From Acinetobacter bohemicus ANC 3994 (GTDB lineage: Bacteria; Pseudomonadota; Gammaproteobacteria; Pseudomonadales; Moraxellaceae), in the NCBI RefSeq assembly GCF_000367925.1, contig NZ_KB849175.1, positions 1-64,000 on the forward strand: a DNA stretch of 64,000 nt. The letters run 5' to 3'. How positions within the stretch are numbered: the first letter of the stretch is position 1; each line of letters begins with the position of its first letter. Shown here piece after piece: positions 40,195-49,460 of the stretch. Both the position numbers and the translations under genes were made by a program. Under the pieces are notes generated by a model. The model worked only from the letters and a program-made list of their open reading frames with translations, was not told the origin of the DNA and made no database searches.

Positions 40195-42393
40195 TTAGTG
40201 ATACCAATTAAAAAGTTTGAAAATATACGGTGCATAGGTGACGATTAATAAAGATGGGAATAACACCATAATCGGGAGTAACCAACGCTCATAGCGATAG
40301 TAAAACTTGGTATATTTTACTTTAGCTTCAGCATCCGCAGCCCTCACCTCTTCATCCCCAACAGACATCCGCGTGAGCAAATGATTCAAAGCGACTGGTG
40401 GCGTGACATAACCTAATTCAAATGCAACCAATACAATCATCCAGAAATGAATCGGATGAATACCATTTTCATATGCCACCGGCGCAATGGTAGCTGCAAC
40501 TAAAATCACTGCTCCAAATGGATCGGTGGTCATGCCAATAATCGCCAATAACAAAGCAATAAATGCGAGTGAAATATAGATATTGCCTAAATGTGTCGGT
40601 AATAACTCAACCACTTCACTACGTTCAATTAAACCACCCACGCTTGCTGACAATGCCATTAAGATAATTAATGCACCAATATGTCCAACCGTTTCTGCCG
40701 AAGCAAACCACAGTGAATGACCAAAACCTCGCGATTTTTCGCCTGCATGCGCCGTATGTTCACGCATAAAGGTCGACTGTTTTTCATGTTCCAAGGTTAA
40801 GGCAGCATGTCGATCTGGTGGCGTGGCAAAACGATCGCCCCACCATTTATCAAACATCATATAAGCAAGCAAAATAATCGGTAGAATCACGGGTGCAGTG
40901 AATTCATCCATCTTGGTATCTAGACCATACTTATAGAAAGAAATCACAACAATCGTAATCACGATATAAGGAATCACCGGAATAATCGCTTTCAACATAC
41001 CCGGTACAGCAACTTTTGGAGAATTCACCCGAAAACGCGTTTCTGCAAGATATAACGATACTCCAAGGAAGATAAATGCGGTTAGCCAGAAGACATAAAT
41101 ACCATGATCAAAAAGCTCATCAGAAGTCACATGACGACTATCGAGCATCGAAATCAGAATCACCAGTAAACATGGTCGAATCACTACACCGAGTGAACCA
41201 GACATTGCTGATACCGCTAAGGCATATTGACGACGAGAACCCGAGTTCCAAACTTCCTTATAAATAATGGCACCAGCAGCGACAACAAAAATCCCTGAAG
41301 CACCGGTATATGCGGTTGGAATAGCTGCGGCAATTAAAATCAACCAAGTCAGAGTTTCTGGTGCAAGGTTCCAAGGACGCAAAATTCCAAGGAATAAATC
41401 CATAACACGGGTTTGGGTCAATAACATACCGGCCCAAATAAACAACGCAAGATTTAAGAAAATACCGGAGAATTCAACCAAAATTCCAAGATAAATCCCT
41501 TGCCCCATTGGATAATCCATCACAAAGGTAAAGGCAATTCCTGTAACCAATGCCATGTAAGCATATAAAGGCACACTCAGCAGTGCTAAGCCCAAATTGC
41601 CTTTCTCTTCCTGTTTGACAGCAGGTGGTTTAAAGAACTGAAGTAAACTGATTAAGGTCAAGGTCACAAATAGGAAAATCCACAACCAGTAAACCACCAA
41701 GGTTTCATAGGTCGAGGTCACCCCTGAATTGATAATCGAATGATATTGGCTCAGTACAGATGCAGAGAGAAAACCATTGCCCAGCACCATAAACAGCGCA
41801 TACACACGATAATCCAGTTTGCTGGTCGGAGCACGTAAACCAATGTGATGAAATTTCACCGAAGCGGTAATTGCAGCCACCACCACCATCAACAATAAAA
41901 TGATAACGCGGTTTTCTGTACCAAATTTAAAAACACCAAAGAACGACGTTTCAAGCGTGCGATAGCTTCGTAAAGTTGGATGATCATCCATATGTTTTAT
42001 TGCTTTGTCATAAAACATATACTTTTCTTCGCACTGTTGCTGACCTGCCAAGACTGAAGCACGAACATCTGCTGCTGATGTGGTGCCAAAAATATCGGCA
42101 AACTCATCATTCGCATTGGCTTTCATTTGCTGTTGTACTTGAGCATCGATATCCGGATGGCGATCACAACTCGGCTTCACTGGCTCTGCACGTAAAAAAG
42201 AATATTGCATGCCAATTTGTTCATTGCCATACAAACGCTCCCCCACACGTAACAACTGACCATGAATCATCTCGCCCGTGCCAATAATGAGCGTCAATAA
42301 AAGTAACATCAGAATGACAAAAGTCGAAATCCACTCTGTCCATATATAACGTAACAGACCCAATCCTGATCTGTTGTTTTCATCATTTTGCAT
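40195..42393 (-). CDS. TRAP transporter permease, fused small and large subunits
   Basis: A 732-residue inner-membrane protein. The C-terminal part from about residue 270 is a DctM-type large permease with repeated helices (AIPTAYTGASGIFVVAAGAIIYKE, GMTTDPFGAVILVAATIAPVA, ELGYVTPPVALNHLL). The N-terminal part has four extra helices and a periplasmic loop with cysteines, in the place of a DctQ subunit. TRAP transporters import organic acids using an ion gradient and need a periplasmic DctP binding protein; none is encoded nearby. The lipoprotein gene two genes upstream might be a TatT-like partner. Confidence 0.85.
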   Translation of the reverse strand: MQNDENNRSGLGLLRYIWTEWISTFVILMLLLLTLIIGTGEMIHGQLLRVGERLYGNEQIGMQYSFLRAEPVKPSCDRHPDIDAQVQQQMKANANDEFADIFGTTSAADVRASVLAGQQQCEEKYMFYDKAIKHMDDHPTLRSYRTLETSFFGVFKFGTENRVIILLLMVVVAAITASVKFHHIGLRAPTSKLDYRVYALFMVLGNGFLSASVLSQYHSIINSGVTSTYETLVVYWLWIFLFVTLTLISLLQFFKPPAVKQEEKGNLGLALLSVPLYAYMALVTGIAFTFVMDYPMGQGIYLGILVEFSGIFLNLALFIWAGMLLTQTRVMDLFLGILRPWNLAPETLTWLILIAAAIPTAYTGASGIFVVAAGAIIYKEVWNSGSRRQYALAVSAMSGSLGVVIRPCLLVILISMLDSRHVTSDELFDHGIYVFWLTAFIFLGVSLYLAETRFRVNSPKVAVPGMLKAIIPVIPYIVITIVVISFYKYGLDTKMDEFTAPVILPIILLAYMMFDKWWGDRFATPPDRHAALTLEHEKQSTFMREHTAHAGEKSRGFGHSLWFASAETVGHIGALIILMALSASVGGLIERSEVVELLPTHLGNIYISLAFIALLLAIIGMTTDPFGAVILVAATIAPVAYENGIHPIHFWMIVLVAFELGYVTPPVALNHLLTRMSVGDEEVRAADAEAKVKYTKFYYRYERWLLPIMVLFPSLLIVTYAPYIFKLFNWYH

Positions 42394-42563
42394 GTGTATT
42401 CCTATTTTTTATTTTGGTCATTACAATCGGTTCAGTAATGCCAATGTCCTTTTGAATAGAAAATATCCTTTCTCTACTCAATCTATTTATTGTTGTGTAC
42501 GAATCTGCATCAATTTGGTCGGAATAAAAATGACAATATGCATTTTCTTTTATGTTTTAAATG

Positions 42564-43145
42564 TCAATCTGTTTGCCATCTATAAAAATAAAGCCATAAA
42601 ATATAAATGATTGCGATCACTACTCCCCAAATAACACCCAGTAAATGTGCTTCAACCAATACGGGACTACCAATCAGTTCTGCTGTCCCGACACTACCCA
42701 TGGTATTTTCCCAAATCAATTTGGCCAAAAGAAGAAACAAGACCAATGCCGCGAAATTACGTTCTTTCTTATCTAATACATGCACGCTCGCAACCGCGGC
42801 ATAAGCACCATGCAAAACCCCAGATAAGCCTGCATACGCTTCAATTTCCGGAAAGCCATAATAAAAACTGAGACTAATCAAAGGGGGTAGCAACAGCAGT
42901 AAAGCGACAAAATGCCAAACTTTTACCCGTGGAAAAATAAAGGGTAAACAGGCAAAAGCCAGCATGTTCAAAACATAATGAATCCACCCGACATGAACCC
43001 AATGTGCTGTCCACAAACGCCAAAACTGGTGCAATAAGTCTGCTTGCCAGTAAATAAATGCATCTGAAAAAACTTGAAGGCATGCCGAAAATGACACCGC
43101 AATTGCAATAAAAACAATTTTCCGCATGAGAAATGGATCTTTCAT
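42564..43145 (-). CDS. rrtA: Rhombosortase (rhomboid-type intramembrane protease)
   Basis: About 193 residues with six membrane helices. The serine-protease dyad is visible as GLSGVLHG (catalytic Ser) and EAHLLG (catalytic His), and WRLWTAHWVHVGWIHYVLNM in the second helix is typical of rhombosortases. The family processes proteins with a GlyGly-CTERM tail on their way out of the cell. No GlyGly-CTERM substrate is seen in the window. An ATG at 43145 is placed eight bases after AGGGGG; 43151 is the alternative. Confidence 0.85.
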   Translation of the reverse strand: MKDPFLMRKIVFIAIAVSFSACLQVFSDAFIYWQADLLHQFWRLWTAHWVHVGWIHYVLNMLAFACLPFIFPRVKVWHFVALLLLLPPLISLSFYYGFPEIEAYAGLSGVLHGAYAAVASVHVLDKKERNFAALVLFLLLAKLIWENTMGSVGTAELIGSPVLVEAHLLGVIWGVVIAIIYILWLYFYRWQTD

Positions 43146-43235
43146 TGACATGCCCCCCCTACTTTAAAATGCTTCAATAAGAAATTTAAACGATTCATTC
43201 AAACCACTTACAACCCTATGTGGATTGAATCAAAT

Positions 43236-44288
43236 TTAGGATTTAGCACCGTCATTTTCGCTAAATAATTCATCTAATTCTGCGCTATTGTCTTTATCAT
43301 CCCAAAAACGTTGCATACCATCATCACCCGTACGGATACCGGTATGTTCTGTCCAATAACGGTCAGAAATAGCCTGTACCATATTTTTCGCCATGCTATC
43401 TACGAGCTTAAATTGTGGGTTGACTGGTTTTTCTTCTGAACGTGAAACAGCAAAGGTTTTTAATGCATCACGGATTTTGGCATCATCACCACTGGCTTGA
43501 GCAGCCACGGCATACAAAGCATGCGATAAACGCACCCCTTTTTGTTCGCCCAATTGAACTGACTCTTTTAAGGTTTGGTAAGGATCGGGTTTACCCTCAC
43601 CAGCACCCGGCAACAACGTCCAAATCACTGCGCGCGTAGCATTGGGTGCTCCCCAGAATTTTGCATTGTCTAAGCATGCCATACCACGTTCAACCACTGC
43701 CGCAATATCTTTGGGAACATTGACTGCACCACCTGAATTAATGTCATTGGTCATGGCTTGTAAACCACTAATCATGCCCATTAAGTAAACGGTTTGATCC
43801 AAATCACTTTTCATTTTCGGGCATTCTTCACCCAATTTTTTGTTATATTTCGCTTCCCAACGATTTTCAAAAAGTTGATAACCGGCATATTGACGCTGTG
43901 CAGCAATCGCCGCCCAGCGTTTTTGTTCTATACGGGCATCTTGCGCTTCTGAGACTTGACCTGCTTTAGAGGCACGTAAATAGCGCAATTCTGACTCAAG
44001 CGCCTGATTTTCTGCACAAATTCCAGATGAAGCATATAAAAGTACCGCAACACGGGTTGGGTCTGCGCCCATATCTTTGGTTGCCATAATGGCTGGGGTT
44101 AAAGCATTGCCTGAATTACACGCCATATCGGCATCATCCATGGCTAAAATAGGCGGTACAATATGCTTTTCGCTAAAGCCCAGTGCGACATTCGCCCCTG
44201 TTTTAACCACTTGAGAACAACCTGATAATAAAGAACTTGCAACTGTAATAATTGCCATACCTTGGCATATTTTTTGGACTTTCGACAT
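43236..44288 (-). CDS. Lipoprotein, TatT-like candidate
   Basis: About 350 residues with a lipobox SLLSGC near residue 23. The mature protein is helical with repeat-like spacing (DPTRVAVLLYASSGICAENQALESELRYLRA, then KRWAAIAAQRQYAGYQLFENRW), and several cysteines. Layout and neighbourhood resemble TatT, the TPR lipoprotein of some TRAP transporters, but this is an inference from order and general pattern only. AGGA lies just upstream of the ATG at 44288; longer readings have no ribosome binding site. Confidence 0.6.
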   Translation of the reverse strand: MSKVQKICQGMAIITVASSLLSGCSQVVKTGANVALGFSEKHIVPPILAMDDADMACNSGNALTPAIMATKDMGADPTRVAVLLYASSGICAENQALESELRYLRASKAGQVSEAQDARIEQKRWAAIAAQRQYAGYQLFENRWEAKYNKKLGEECPKMKSDLDQTVYLMGMISGLQAMTNDINSGGAVNVPKDIAAVVERGMACLDNAKFWGAPNATRAVIWTLLPGAGEGKPDPYQTLKESVQLGEQKGVRLSHALYAVAAQASGDDAKIRDALKTFAVSRSEEKPVNPQFKLVDSMAKNMVQAISDRYWTEHTGIRTGDDGMQRFWDDKDNSAELDELFSENDGAKS

Positions 44289-44501
44289 TTTCCTGTCCTC
44301 TATAATTGTGTTTATGTCCATATAACTAAACATATCAGATGCGAAATCTGAATAAAAGAGCATTTACTCTAATTTAATTTGATACTTTGCCATGAAATGA
44401 AGTGCAAAAAATTGACTGTATTCAATGAAGTTAAAAAATTTGGGCAAAAAAAAGTAGCATTGCGACGGTTCGACACATGCTACCTATCAAGTGGTAAAAG
44501 C

Positions 44502-44612
44502 CTATTGGCTTTCATGTTTTACAAACTGATCCTTCAGCACTGTTCCGAGTCGTCCAATAACAATTGCCAAAACAATCGCGATCACCAGAAACATCCAAGT
44601 TGGAATCACCAT
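44502..44612 (-). CDS. 36-residue single-span membrane protein
   Basis: A short gene: ATG at 44612, stop at 44502, with GAGGAAA seven bases upstream. Translation is MVIPTWMFLVIAIVLAIVIG followed by a charged tail ending KHESQ, a single hydrophobic helix of about 17 residues with a basic, presumably cytoplasmic, C-terminus. The stop overlaps a small hairpin with TTTT (AAAGCC/GGCTTT) that could end the transcript. Size and shape recall regulatory subunits such as KdpF or CydX, but it matches none I recognise. Two palindromic sites lie upstream. Confidence 0.55.
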   Translation of the reverse strand: MVIPTWMFLVIAIVLAIVIGRLGTVLKDQFVKHESQ

Positions 44613-44676
44613 GATGATTTCCTCATTTGCTGTTGGTCTATTTAATGTACAGTTAGCGTCAAAAATTAAGCGGAGA

Positions 44677-44691
44677 AATTGTCTAACAATT
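44677..44691. promoter_or_regulatory. Palindromic operator candidate, site 1
   Basis: AATTGTCTAACAATT, an inverted repeat AATTGT/ACAATT with a 3-base centre. Identical 15-mer at 44793-44807. It lies 65 bases upstream of the small membrane protein start. Confidence 0.45.
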
Positions 44692-44792
44692 GAAATAATG
44701 GCGATTTTTATATCAAAGCTGTCTTACATAGTGGATGATTTAATACTTATATAATTGATTATTAATATTTTAATGTATTTTTATACAGATTA

Positions 44793-44807
44793 AATTGTCT
44801 AACAATT
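44793..44807. promoter_or_regulatory. Palindromic operator candidate, site 2
   Basis: Same 15-mer as site 1, 116 bases away, overlapping the stop codon region of the ygfX-like gene and a TAGACA/TACATT promoter-like pair on the minus strand. A partial copy, AATTGTCTAACA, is at 49383-49394. Confidence 0.45.
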
Positions 44808-45192
44808 AAATCAGTTTCGCCAATTTTTTTAAGGCTTTCCACTGTTGTCGCGGCAGTTGATCCATCCAAATCAGTAACGGTTTTGCTCGAAAATGCTGAA
44901 AATAAACCACAATATACAACTGATGATCAATGATATGACTCACCGAAACGCGTTGAATTTGCTCAGACTGAGCCCTTGAAAGTGACCATTCTCGTGCATC
45001 TAAATGCTCAAAAAAAATCGGTTGCGGCACTTTTAAACCATAAGCATAGCCAATCACAGCCAATAAAATACAAAGTACCCATAGCCATGGCGATAAGAGT
45101 TGCTGTAAAAGCAGGATTAAAAGGGTAAAAATAATCAGCTGAAATACAAAGGCTAAGCGGCTGCGTTTCAGCTGAAAAGATCGATTAGCCAT
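44806..45192 (-). CDS. YgfX/CptA-like membrane protein
   Basis: A 128-residue protein with two membrane helices (LAFVFQLIIFTLLILLLQQLL and LWVLCILLAVIGYAYGL), then a soluble part with the conserved HQLYIVVYFQ...LLIWMDQL pattern of YgfX. Its start overlaps the sdhE stop by eight bases. In enterobacteria sdhE-ygfX is an operon in which YgfX has been described as a toxin-like or membrane partner of SdhE. Assignment rests on this order and topology. Confidence 0.75.
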   Translation of the reverse strand: MANRSFQLKRSRLAFVFQLIIFTLLILLLQQLLSPWLWVLCILLAVIGYAYGLKVPQPIFFEHLDAREWSLSRAQSEQIQRVSVSHIIDHQLYIVVYFQHFRAKPLLIWMDQLPRQQWKALKKLAKLI

Positions 45193-45442
45193 GAACGTAA
45201 TGTTTCAATTTCACAATTAGCGCTTTCATTTCAGGGCGTGGTGGTTCCGAGACTTCCATAAACCAATCGAGTAAATCAGGATCTTCTTGCGCAACCAGTT
45301 CAGCAAAAGCTTCTTTTTCTGCTGCATCCGCATTCAAATAATATTGTTTGACGTATGGATCAAAATAAACATCAATTTCTTTTAAACCACGACGCGCACG
45401 ATAAATCACTTTGCGCTCTTCCAAGCTCATTTCTTCACTCAT
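45185..45442 (-). CDS. sdhE: FAD assembly factor SdhE
   Basis: An 85-residue protein that promotes covalent attachment of FAD to SdhA of succinate dehydrogenase. The hallmark RARRGLKEID (residues 16-25) with the conserved RG pair is present, followed by ELVAQEDPDLLDWFM. First gene of a two-gene unit with the ygfX-like gene. Confidence 0.92.
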   Translation of the reverse strand: MSEEMSLEERKVIYRARRGLKEIDVYFDPYVKQYYLNADAAEKEAFAELVAQEDPDLLDWFMEVSEPPRPEMKALIVKLKHYVHG

Positions 45443-45615
45443 AATCTTCCCCCAATGCAGTGCAAATTTTTGCTAGTTTACCCTATCATTAACGCATGTT
45501 TCGAGCCATTTCCTGCAATTGACCAAATTCATCATCTGATCCAAATATTTGAGCATTCATCACATTGTCACCTCAGCCACTATCTTCTACTTTCTATAGA
45601 ACAATAACCGTGTAG

Positions 45616-46803
45616 ATGGATACAATAAAAATGCAATCAGGTGCGATTCGACCAATAGCCAATATGTTGCCACGCAATTTATTCACAGCAGAACATGAAG
45701 CATTCCGTGAAACCGTACGCAAATTCTATGAAAAAGAAGTGGTTCCCAACATTGAAAAATATGAACAACAACAACATGTAGATCGTGATTTATGGCATAA
45801 AGCGGGTGCGATGGGATTGCTCTGTGCAACCATGCCTGAAGCCTATGGCGGCTCAGGCGTTGACCGACTTTACAGCATGATTTTGATTGAAGAACAAGCC
45901 TACGCAATGGATTCATCCACTGGTTTTTCCTTACATTCAGACATTGTCGCCAACTATCTCAATAACTTTGGCAATGAAGCACAAAAAAAGCATTGGCTAC
46001 CAAAAATGGCCTCAGGTGAAACCGTAACAGCGATCGCCATGACCGAGCCGGGTACAGGTTCAGATTTGCAAGCGGTTCGAACCACGGCTGTTTTAGAGGG
46101 TGATGATTATGTCATTAATGGCTCTAAAATTTTTATTACCAATGGCTACTTATGCGATATGGCCATTGTGGTGTGTAAAACGGGCAGTAGTGACAAAGGT
46201 TCAGCCAATTTATCCTTGCTTATAGTTGAAGCAGATCGAGCAGGTTTTAGTAAAGGAAAACCCCTCAATAAAATTGGCATGAAAGGACAAGATACCTGTG
46301 AATTGTTCTTTGACAATGTTCGCGTGCCTAAAGAAAACTTACTCGGCATGGAAGGCATGGGTTTTATGATGCTGATGAAAGAATTGGCATGGGAACGCAT
46401 ATTGGTTGCGATTATCTGTCAAGCAGGCGCAGAAGCTGCATTTGCACATACCGTGCAATATACCAAAGACCGTAAAGCCTTTGGTAAATCGGTTGCGAGT
46501 TTCCAGAACACGCGCTTTAAACTGGCCGAACTACGCACCGAAATTGACTTTTGCCGTGCCTATTTAGACCGCTGTATGGAATTACAGTTAGAAGAGAACC
46601 TCGCTATTGATGCTGCCGCTGCTGCAAAATATAAAATTTCTGAGATGTTTTCTAAAGTGGTCGATGAATGCCTACAATTACATGGCGGCTATGGCTATAT
46701 GCTGGAATATCCGATTGCACGGGCCTATATCGATAACCGTGCAAATCGTATCTATGCCGGAACCAATGAAATTATGAAAGAATTAATCTCACGTTCGCTT
46801 TAA
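45616..46803 (+). CDS. Acyl-CoA dehydrogenase
   Basis: FAD-dependent acyl-CoA dehydrogenase of 395 residues, the first step of a beta-oxidation-type cycle. Motifs: MPEAYGGSG, AIAMTEPGTGSDLQAV (substrate and FAD contact), KIFITNG, QLHGGYGYM and the C-terminal YAGTNEIMKELISR. The base Glu position cannot be fixed by eye. Start 45616 lacks a good ribosome binding site; ATG at 45664 is possible. Likely a single gene, since it ends at its own terminator. Confidence 0.9.
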   Translation: MDTIKMQSGAIRPIANMLPRNLFTAEHEAFRETVRKFYEKEVVPNIEKYEQQQHVDRDLWHKAGAMGLLCATMPEAYGGSGVDRLYSMILIEEQAYAMDSSTGFSLHSDIVANYLNNFGNEAQKKHWLPKMASGETVTAIAMTEPGTGSDLQAVRTTAVLEGDDYVINGSKIFITNGYLCDMAIVVCKTGSSDKGSANLSLLIVEADRAGFSKGKPLNKIGMKGQDTCELFFDNVRVPKENLLGMEGMGFMMLMKELAWERILVAIICQAGAEAAFAHTVQYTKDRKAFGKSVASFQNTRFKLAELRTEIDFCRAYLDRCMELQLEENLAIDAAAAAKYKISEMFSKVVDECLQLHGGYGYMLEYPIARAYIDNRANRIYAGTNEIMKELISRSL

Positions 46804-46827
46804 CCAATTCCCTTTAACTAAAAGATC

Positions 46828-46852
46828 AAAGGAGCTTAAGCTCCTTTTTTTA
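46828..46852. terminator. Terminator after acyl-CoA dehydrogenase
   Basis: AAAGGAGC-TTAA-GCTCCTTTTTTT between two converging genes. Confidence 0.88.
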
Positions 46853-47640
46853 ATTTTTGATATTCGCCAAAAACTGTTTAATCACTTGTAATACTTGCTC
46901 TAATTTTTCTTGATGTGGAAAATGTTGACACTCTGGAATAATACACAGTTCGGCTGGCCCTTGTACCCGTTCAACAATACGTTGGGGTTGTGCCAAAGTC
47001 GCATATTCATCTTGCTCACCATGAATACTCAGTACAGGACAACATACTTGAGCTAAATAGCGATCCAAACTCCAAGCTGCAAAAGCAGGATTCAACCAAG
47101 TTTCAGTCCATGCATCCAATACCCATTGTGTTTTATCAGCATGATATTTAGCCAAGCGATTAAAAAATTTCTCATTTTTAAAATTTACTTTTGCTTTTCT
47201 AATCTCCGCTAAAGTAACCTCTTCAACCATGGCTTGAGCTGACTCAGTGATCAATGCGATACAATTAAATGGATACAATGCAGCACAAACTGCCGCCATT
47301 CCCCCACCGACACTATGCCCCATCGCAACAAATTTTTTATACCCAGTGCATCAAATAAAAATGAAAAAGTGTCTTGCACTTCTTGCTCAATAAAGTTCAA
47401 CTCTAATGAATGCACTTGTACAGATGACTTACCGAAACCGATACGATCATACGCAATCACATCCCGTTGAGTTGCTAAAGCCAATTGCTCTGGAAAATCA
47501 CGCCACAGTTCAACACTGCCTAAGGATTCATGAAATAAAATAATCGGAGCATTCTTAAAGCTATTTTTTTGATCTACTATCCAGCGCTTAACATATATTT
47601 GACCTTGAGGTATTTCTAAATATAATTCTTTCGTATCCAT
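46850..47640 (-). pseudogene. Alpha/beta hydrolase, frameshifted
   Basis: The first part (from 47640) runs MDTKELYLEIPQGQIYVKR...IAYDRIGFGKSSV...FLFDALGI and then goes out of frame at a run of six T on the plus strand (47333-47338). Adding one base there joins it to the second part, giving KKFVAMGHSVGGGM, which holds the nucleophile Ser of an alpha/beta hydrolase. The C-terminal part ends with LSIHGEQDEYA (Asp) and CQHFPHQEK (His), so the triad would be complete. The lesion is a single homopolymer base and might be a sequencing error. Substrate unknown. ATG at 47640 is preferred over an upstream GTG. Confidence 0.75.
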
Positions 47641-47735
47641 GCAATATTCTCTGATCCTCTTCACTTTTTATCATAAAGAGCAATATAAGAAACGAATTTA
47701 ATCTTTATCAAACAGAACGCTAGCGTTTTAAAATT

Positions 47736-47762
47736 AAAAAAGGAGCTTTCGCTCCTTCTTTA
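47736..47762 (-). terminator. Terminator after the monooxygenase
   Basis: Minus-strand AAGGAGC-GAAA-GCTCCTT with TTTTTT, just past the stop at 47776. Confidence 0.85.
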
Positions 47763-47775
47763 TTTCCGCGCTAAA

Positions 47776-49266
47776 TTAAGACACTAATTTAGGTTTAGGC
47801 AAAGATTGTTTGGTACGTTTTTCGAATTTAAGCACACCATCATCAAACCTGGCATTTTTTAAAACTTTACGATCGGCTAGATAATTATTGGTTACATTCC
47901 ACGGTGCATGCTTACCTTGTTTTGGCATGACATCCGCTGCACGCGCAATATACCCCGAAGATAAACTCCCCATGACGGTATCCTCCATCAATTCAGTTTG
48001 ATCACCTTGAGCAATAACTTCATCATAGCCATTTTTATCCATATAATTGATCAGTCGACAAATATATTCAGCAGCAATATCCACTTTCAGCGTCCAAGAT
48101 GCATTAATATAACCAATAATCATCGCCATATTCGGCACATCGCTAACCATAATCCCTTGATATAACATATGCTTAGATGTATCCATCGGTTTACCATCTA
48201 TCGTCGCTTTAATGCCCCCTAAAATTTGAATCTCTAAACCTGTCGCAGACACAATAATATCTGCATCCAGATGTTGACCTGATTTAAGTAAAATACCCTT
48301 TTCAGTAAATTGCTCAATTTGATCCGTTTCAATACTTGCCTGACCTGAGCGTAAAATTTTAAATAAATCACCATCAGGCACCACACAAAGACGCTGATCC
48401 CATGGATTATAGGAGGGAGTAAAGTGTTTCATATCCACTTTGCCCTTCAACTGCATCTCAATCGATTTAAGCAGTAGTTTACGTAATAGCTTGGGTTGTT
48501 TTTGTGCAAGTGCATAAATACCACGCTGCATACCAATATTACGTGCGCGGGTGAGTTTATAAGCCAGATCTTCGGGCAACACTTTACGCATCTTGTCATA
48601 AATAAAATCGATCGATGGCACTGAAGCAATATAGGTAGGTGAACGTTGCAGCATGGTGACATGTTCTGCACCGCCTTTAGCCAAAGCTGGAACCAAAGTA
48701 ATCGCAGTTGCTCCACTCCCAATAATCACCACTTTTTTGCCGGCATACTGTAAATCAGCAGGCCAAAATTGTGGATGAATCAATTGCCCTTTAAAAGCCT
48801 GTTGATTTGGAAAGTTCGGTTGAAAGCCCTGATCATAATTATAATATCCAGTACAACCTAGTACAAAATTGGCAATCCAAGTCTGTTTTTTCTGATTTGC
48901 ATCTTCAATTTCAACCAGCCATTTTTTTTGCGTTGAATCATAATTTGCCGCAAGTACACGGTGCTGAAAATGGATTTTCTCTTTTAATTTATATTCATCC
49001 AGTACTTCTAAAAGATAGCCTTTAATTGAAGCCCCATCGGCAAGAACATTGGCTTTTTGCCAAGGCTTAAAATTAAAGCCAAACGTCGACATATCAGAAT
49101 CAGAACGAATACCTGGGTATTTAAAAAAATCCCAAGTGCCACCAAAACTTTCACGACGCTCAATAATATCAAACTGACGTTGGGGACAATGCTTCGAAAG
49201 ATGTACAGCCAGCCCAATACCTGAAATACCTGCACCGACAATCAAAATATCAATATGCTTTTCCAT
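47776..49266 (-). CDS. Flavin-containing monooxygenase, Baeyer-Villiger type
   Basis: About 496 residues. Two Rossmann motifs, GAGISGIG near residue 11 for FAD and GSGATA for NADPH, flank the fingerprint FKGQLIHPQFWP, which matches the Baeyer-Villiger pattern F-x-G-x3-H-x3-W-P. Such enzymes insert oxygen next to ketones; the substrate here is unknown. The ATG at 49266 directly starts the dinucleotide-binding strand (KHIDILIVGAG), and the longer reading from 49320 is rejected. It is followed by its own terminator. Confidence 0.9.
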   Translation of the reverse strand: MEKHIDILIVGAGISGIGLAVHLSKHCPQRQFDIIERRESFGGTWDFFKYPGIRSDSDMSTFGFNFKPWQKANVLADGASIKGYLLEVLDEYKLKEKIHFQHRVLAANYDSTQKKWLVEIEDANQKKQTWIANFVLGCTGYYNYDQGFQPNFPNQQAFKGQLIHPQFWPADLQYAGKKVVIIGSGATAITLVPALAKGGAEHVTMLQRSPTYIASVPSIDFIYDKMRKVLPEDLAYKLTRARNIGMQRGIYALAQKQPKLLRKLLLKSIEMQLKGKVDMKHFTPSYNPWDQRLCVVPDGDLFKILRSGQASIETDQIEQFTEKGILLKSGQHLDADIIVSATGLEIQILGGIKATIDGKPMDTSKHMLYQGIMVSDVPNMAMIIGYINASWTLKVDIAAEYICRLINYMDKNGYDEVIAQGDQTELMEDTVMGSLSSGYIARAADVMPKQGKHAPWNVTNNYLADRKVLKNARFDDGVLKFEKRTKQSLPKPKLVS

Positions 49267-49396
49267 GTTGTTTTTATAGCCTGATTTAAACTTTATTTTA
49301 TTAAACCACAAATCTGACAATACTCAATGTCAAGTTTAAACAAATCAGACCAAATACATATCACTTCAGGACAAAATGATAAATTGTCTAACATGC

Positions 49397-49434
49397 AGAC
49401 ATAAAAAAGACCAGTGAAACACTGGTCTTTTTTC
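49397..49434 (-). terminator. Terminator of the alpha operon with CAGACAT flank
   Basis: Minus-strand AAAAAAGACCAGTG-TTT-CACTGGTC followed by TTTTTT and ATGTCTG, after rplQ. A long, strong stem. Confidence 0.92.
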
Positions 49435-49460
49435 GAACAACTGAAGTTCTTCTGGCGAAA

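Noticed and set aside
40020..40211. A 63-codon plus-strand frame downstream of the coiled-coil gene
   Set aside because: It crosses the bidirectional terminator at 40152-40178 and has unlikely composition.
44379..44645. An 88-codon plus-strand frame opposite the small membrane protein
   Set aside because: Cys/Asn/His-rich composition without a domain, weak start, and the opposite strand holds a better gene.
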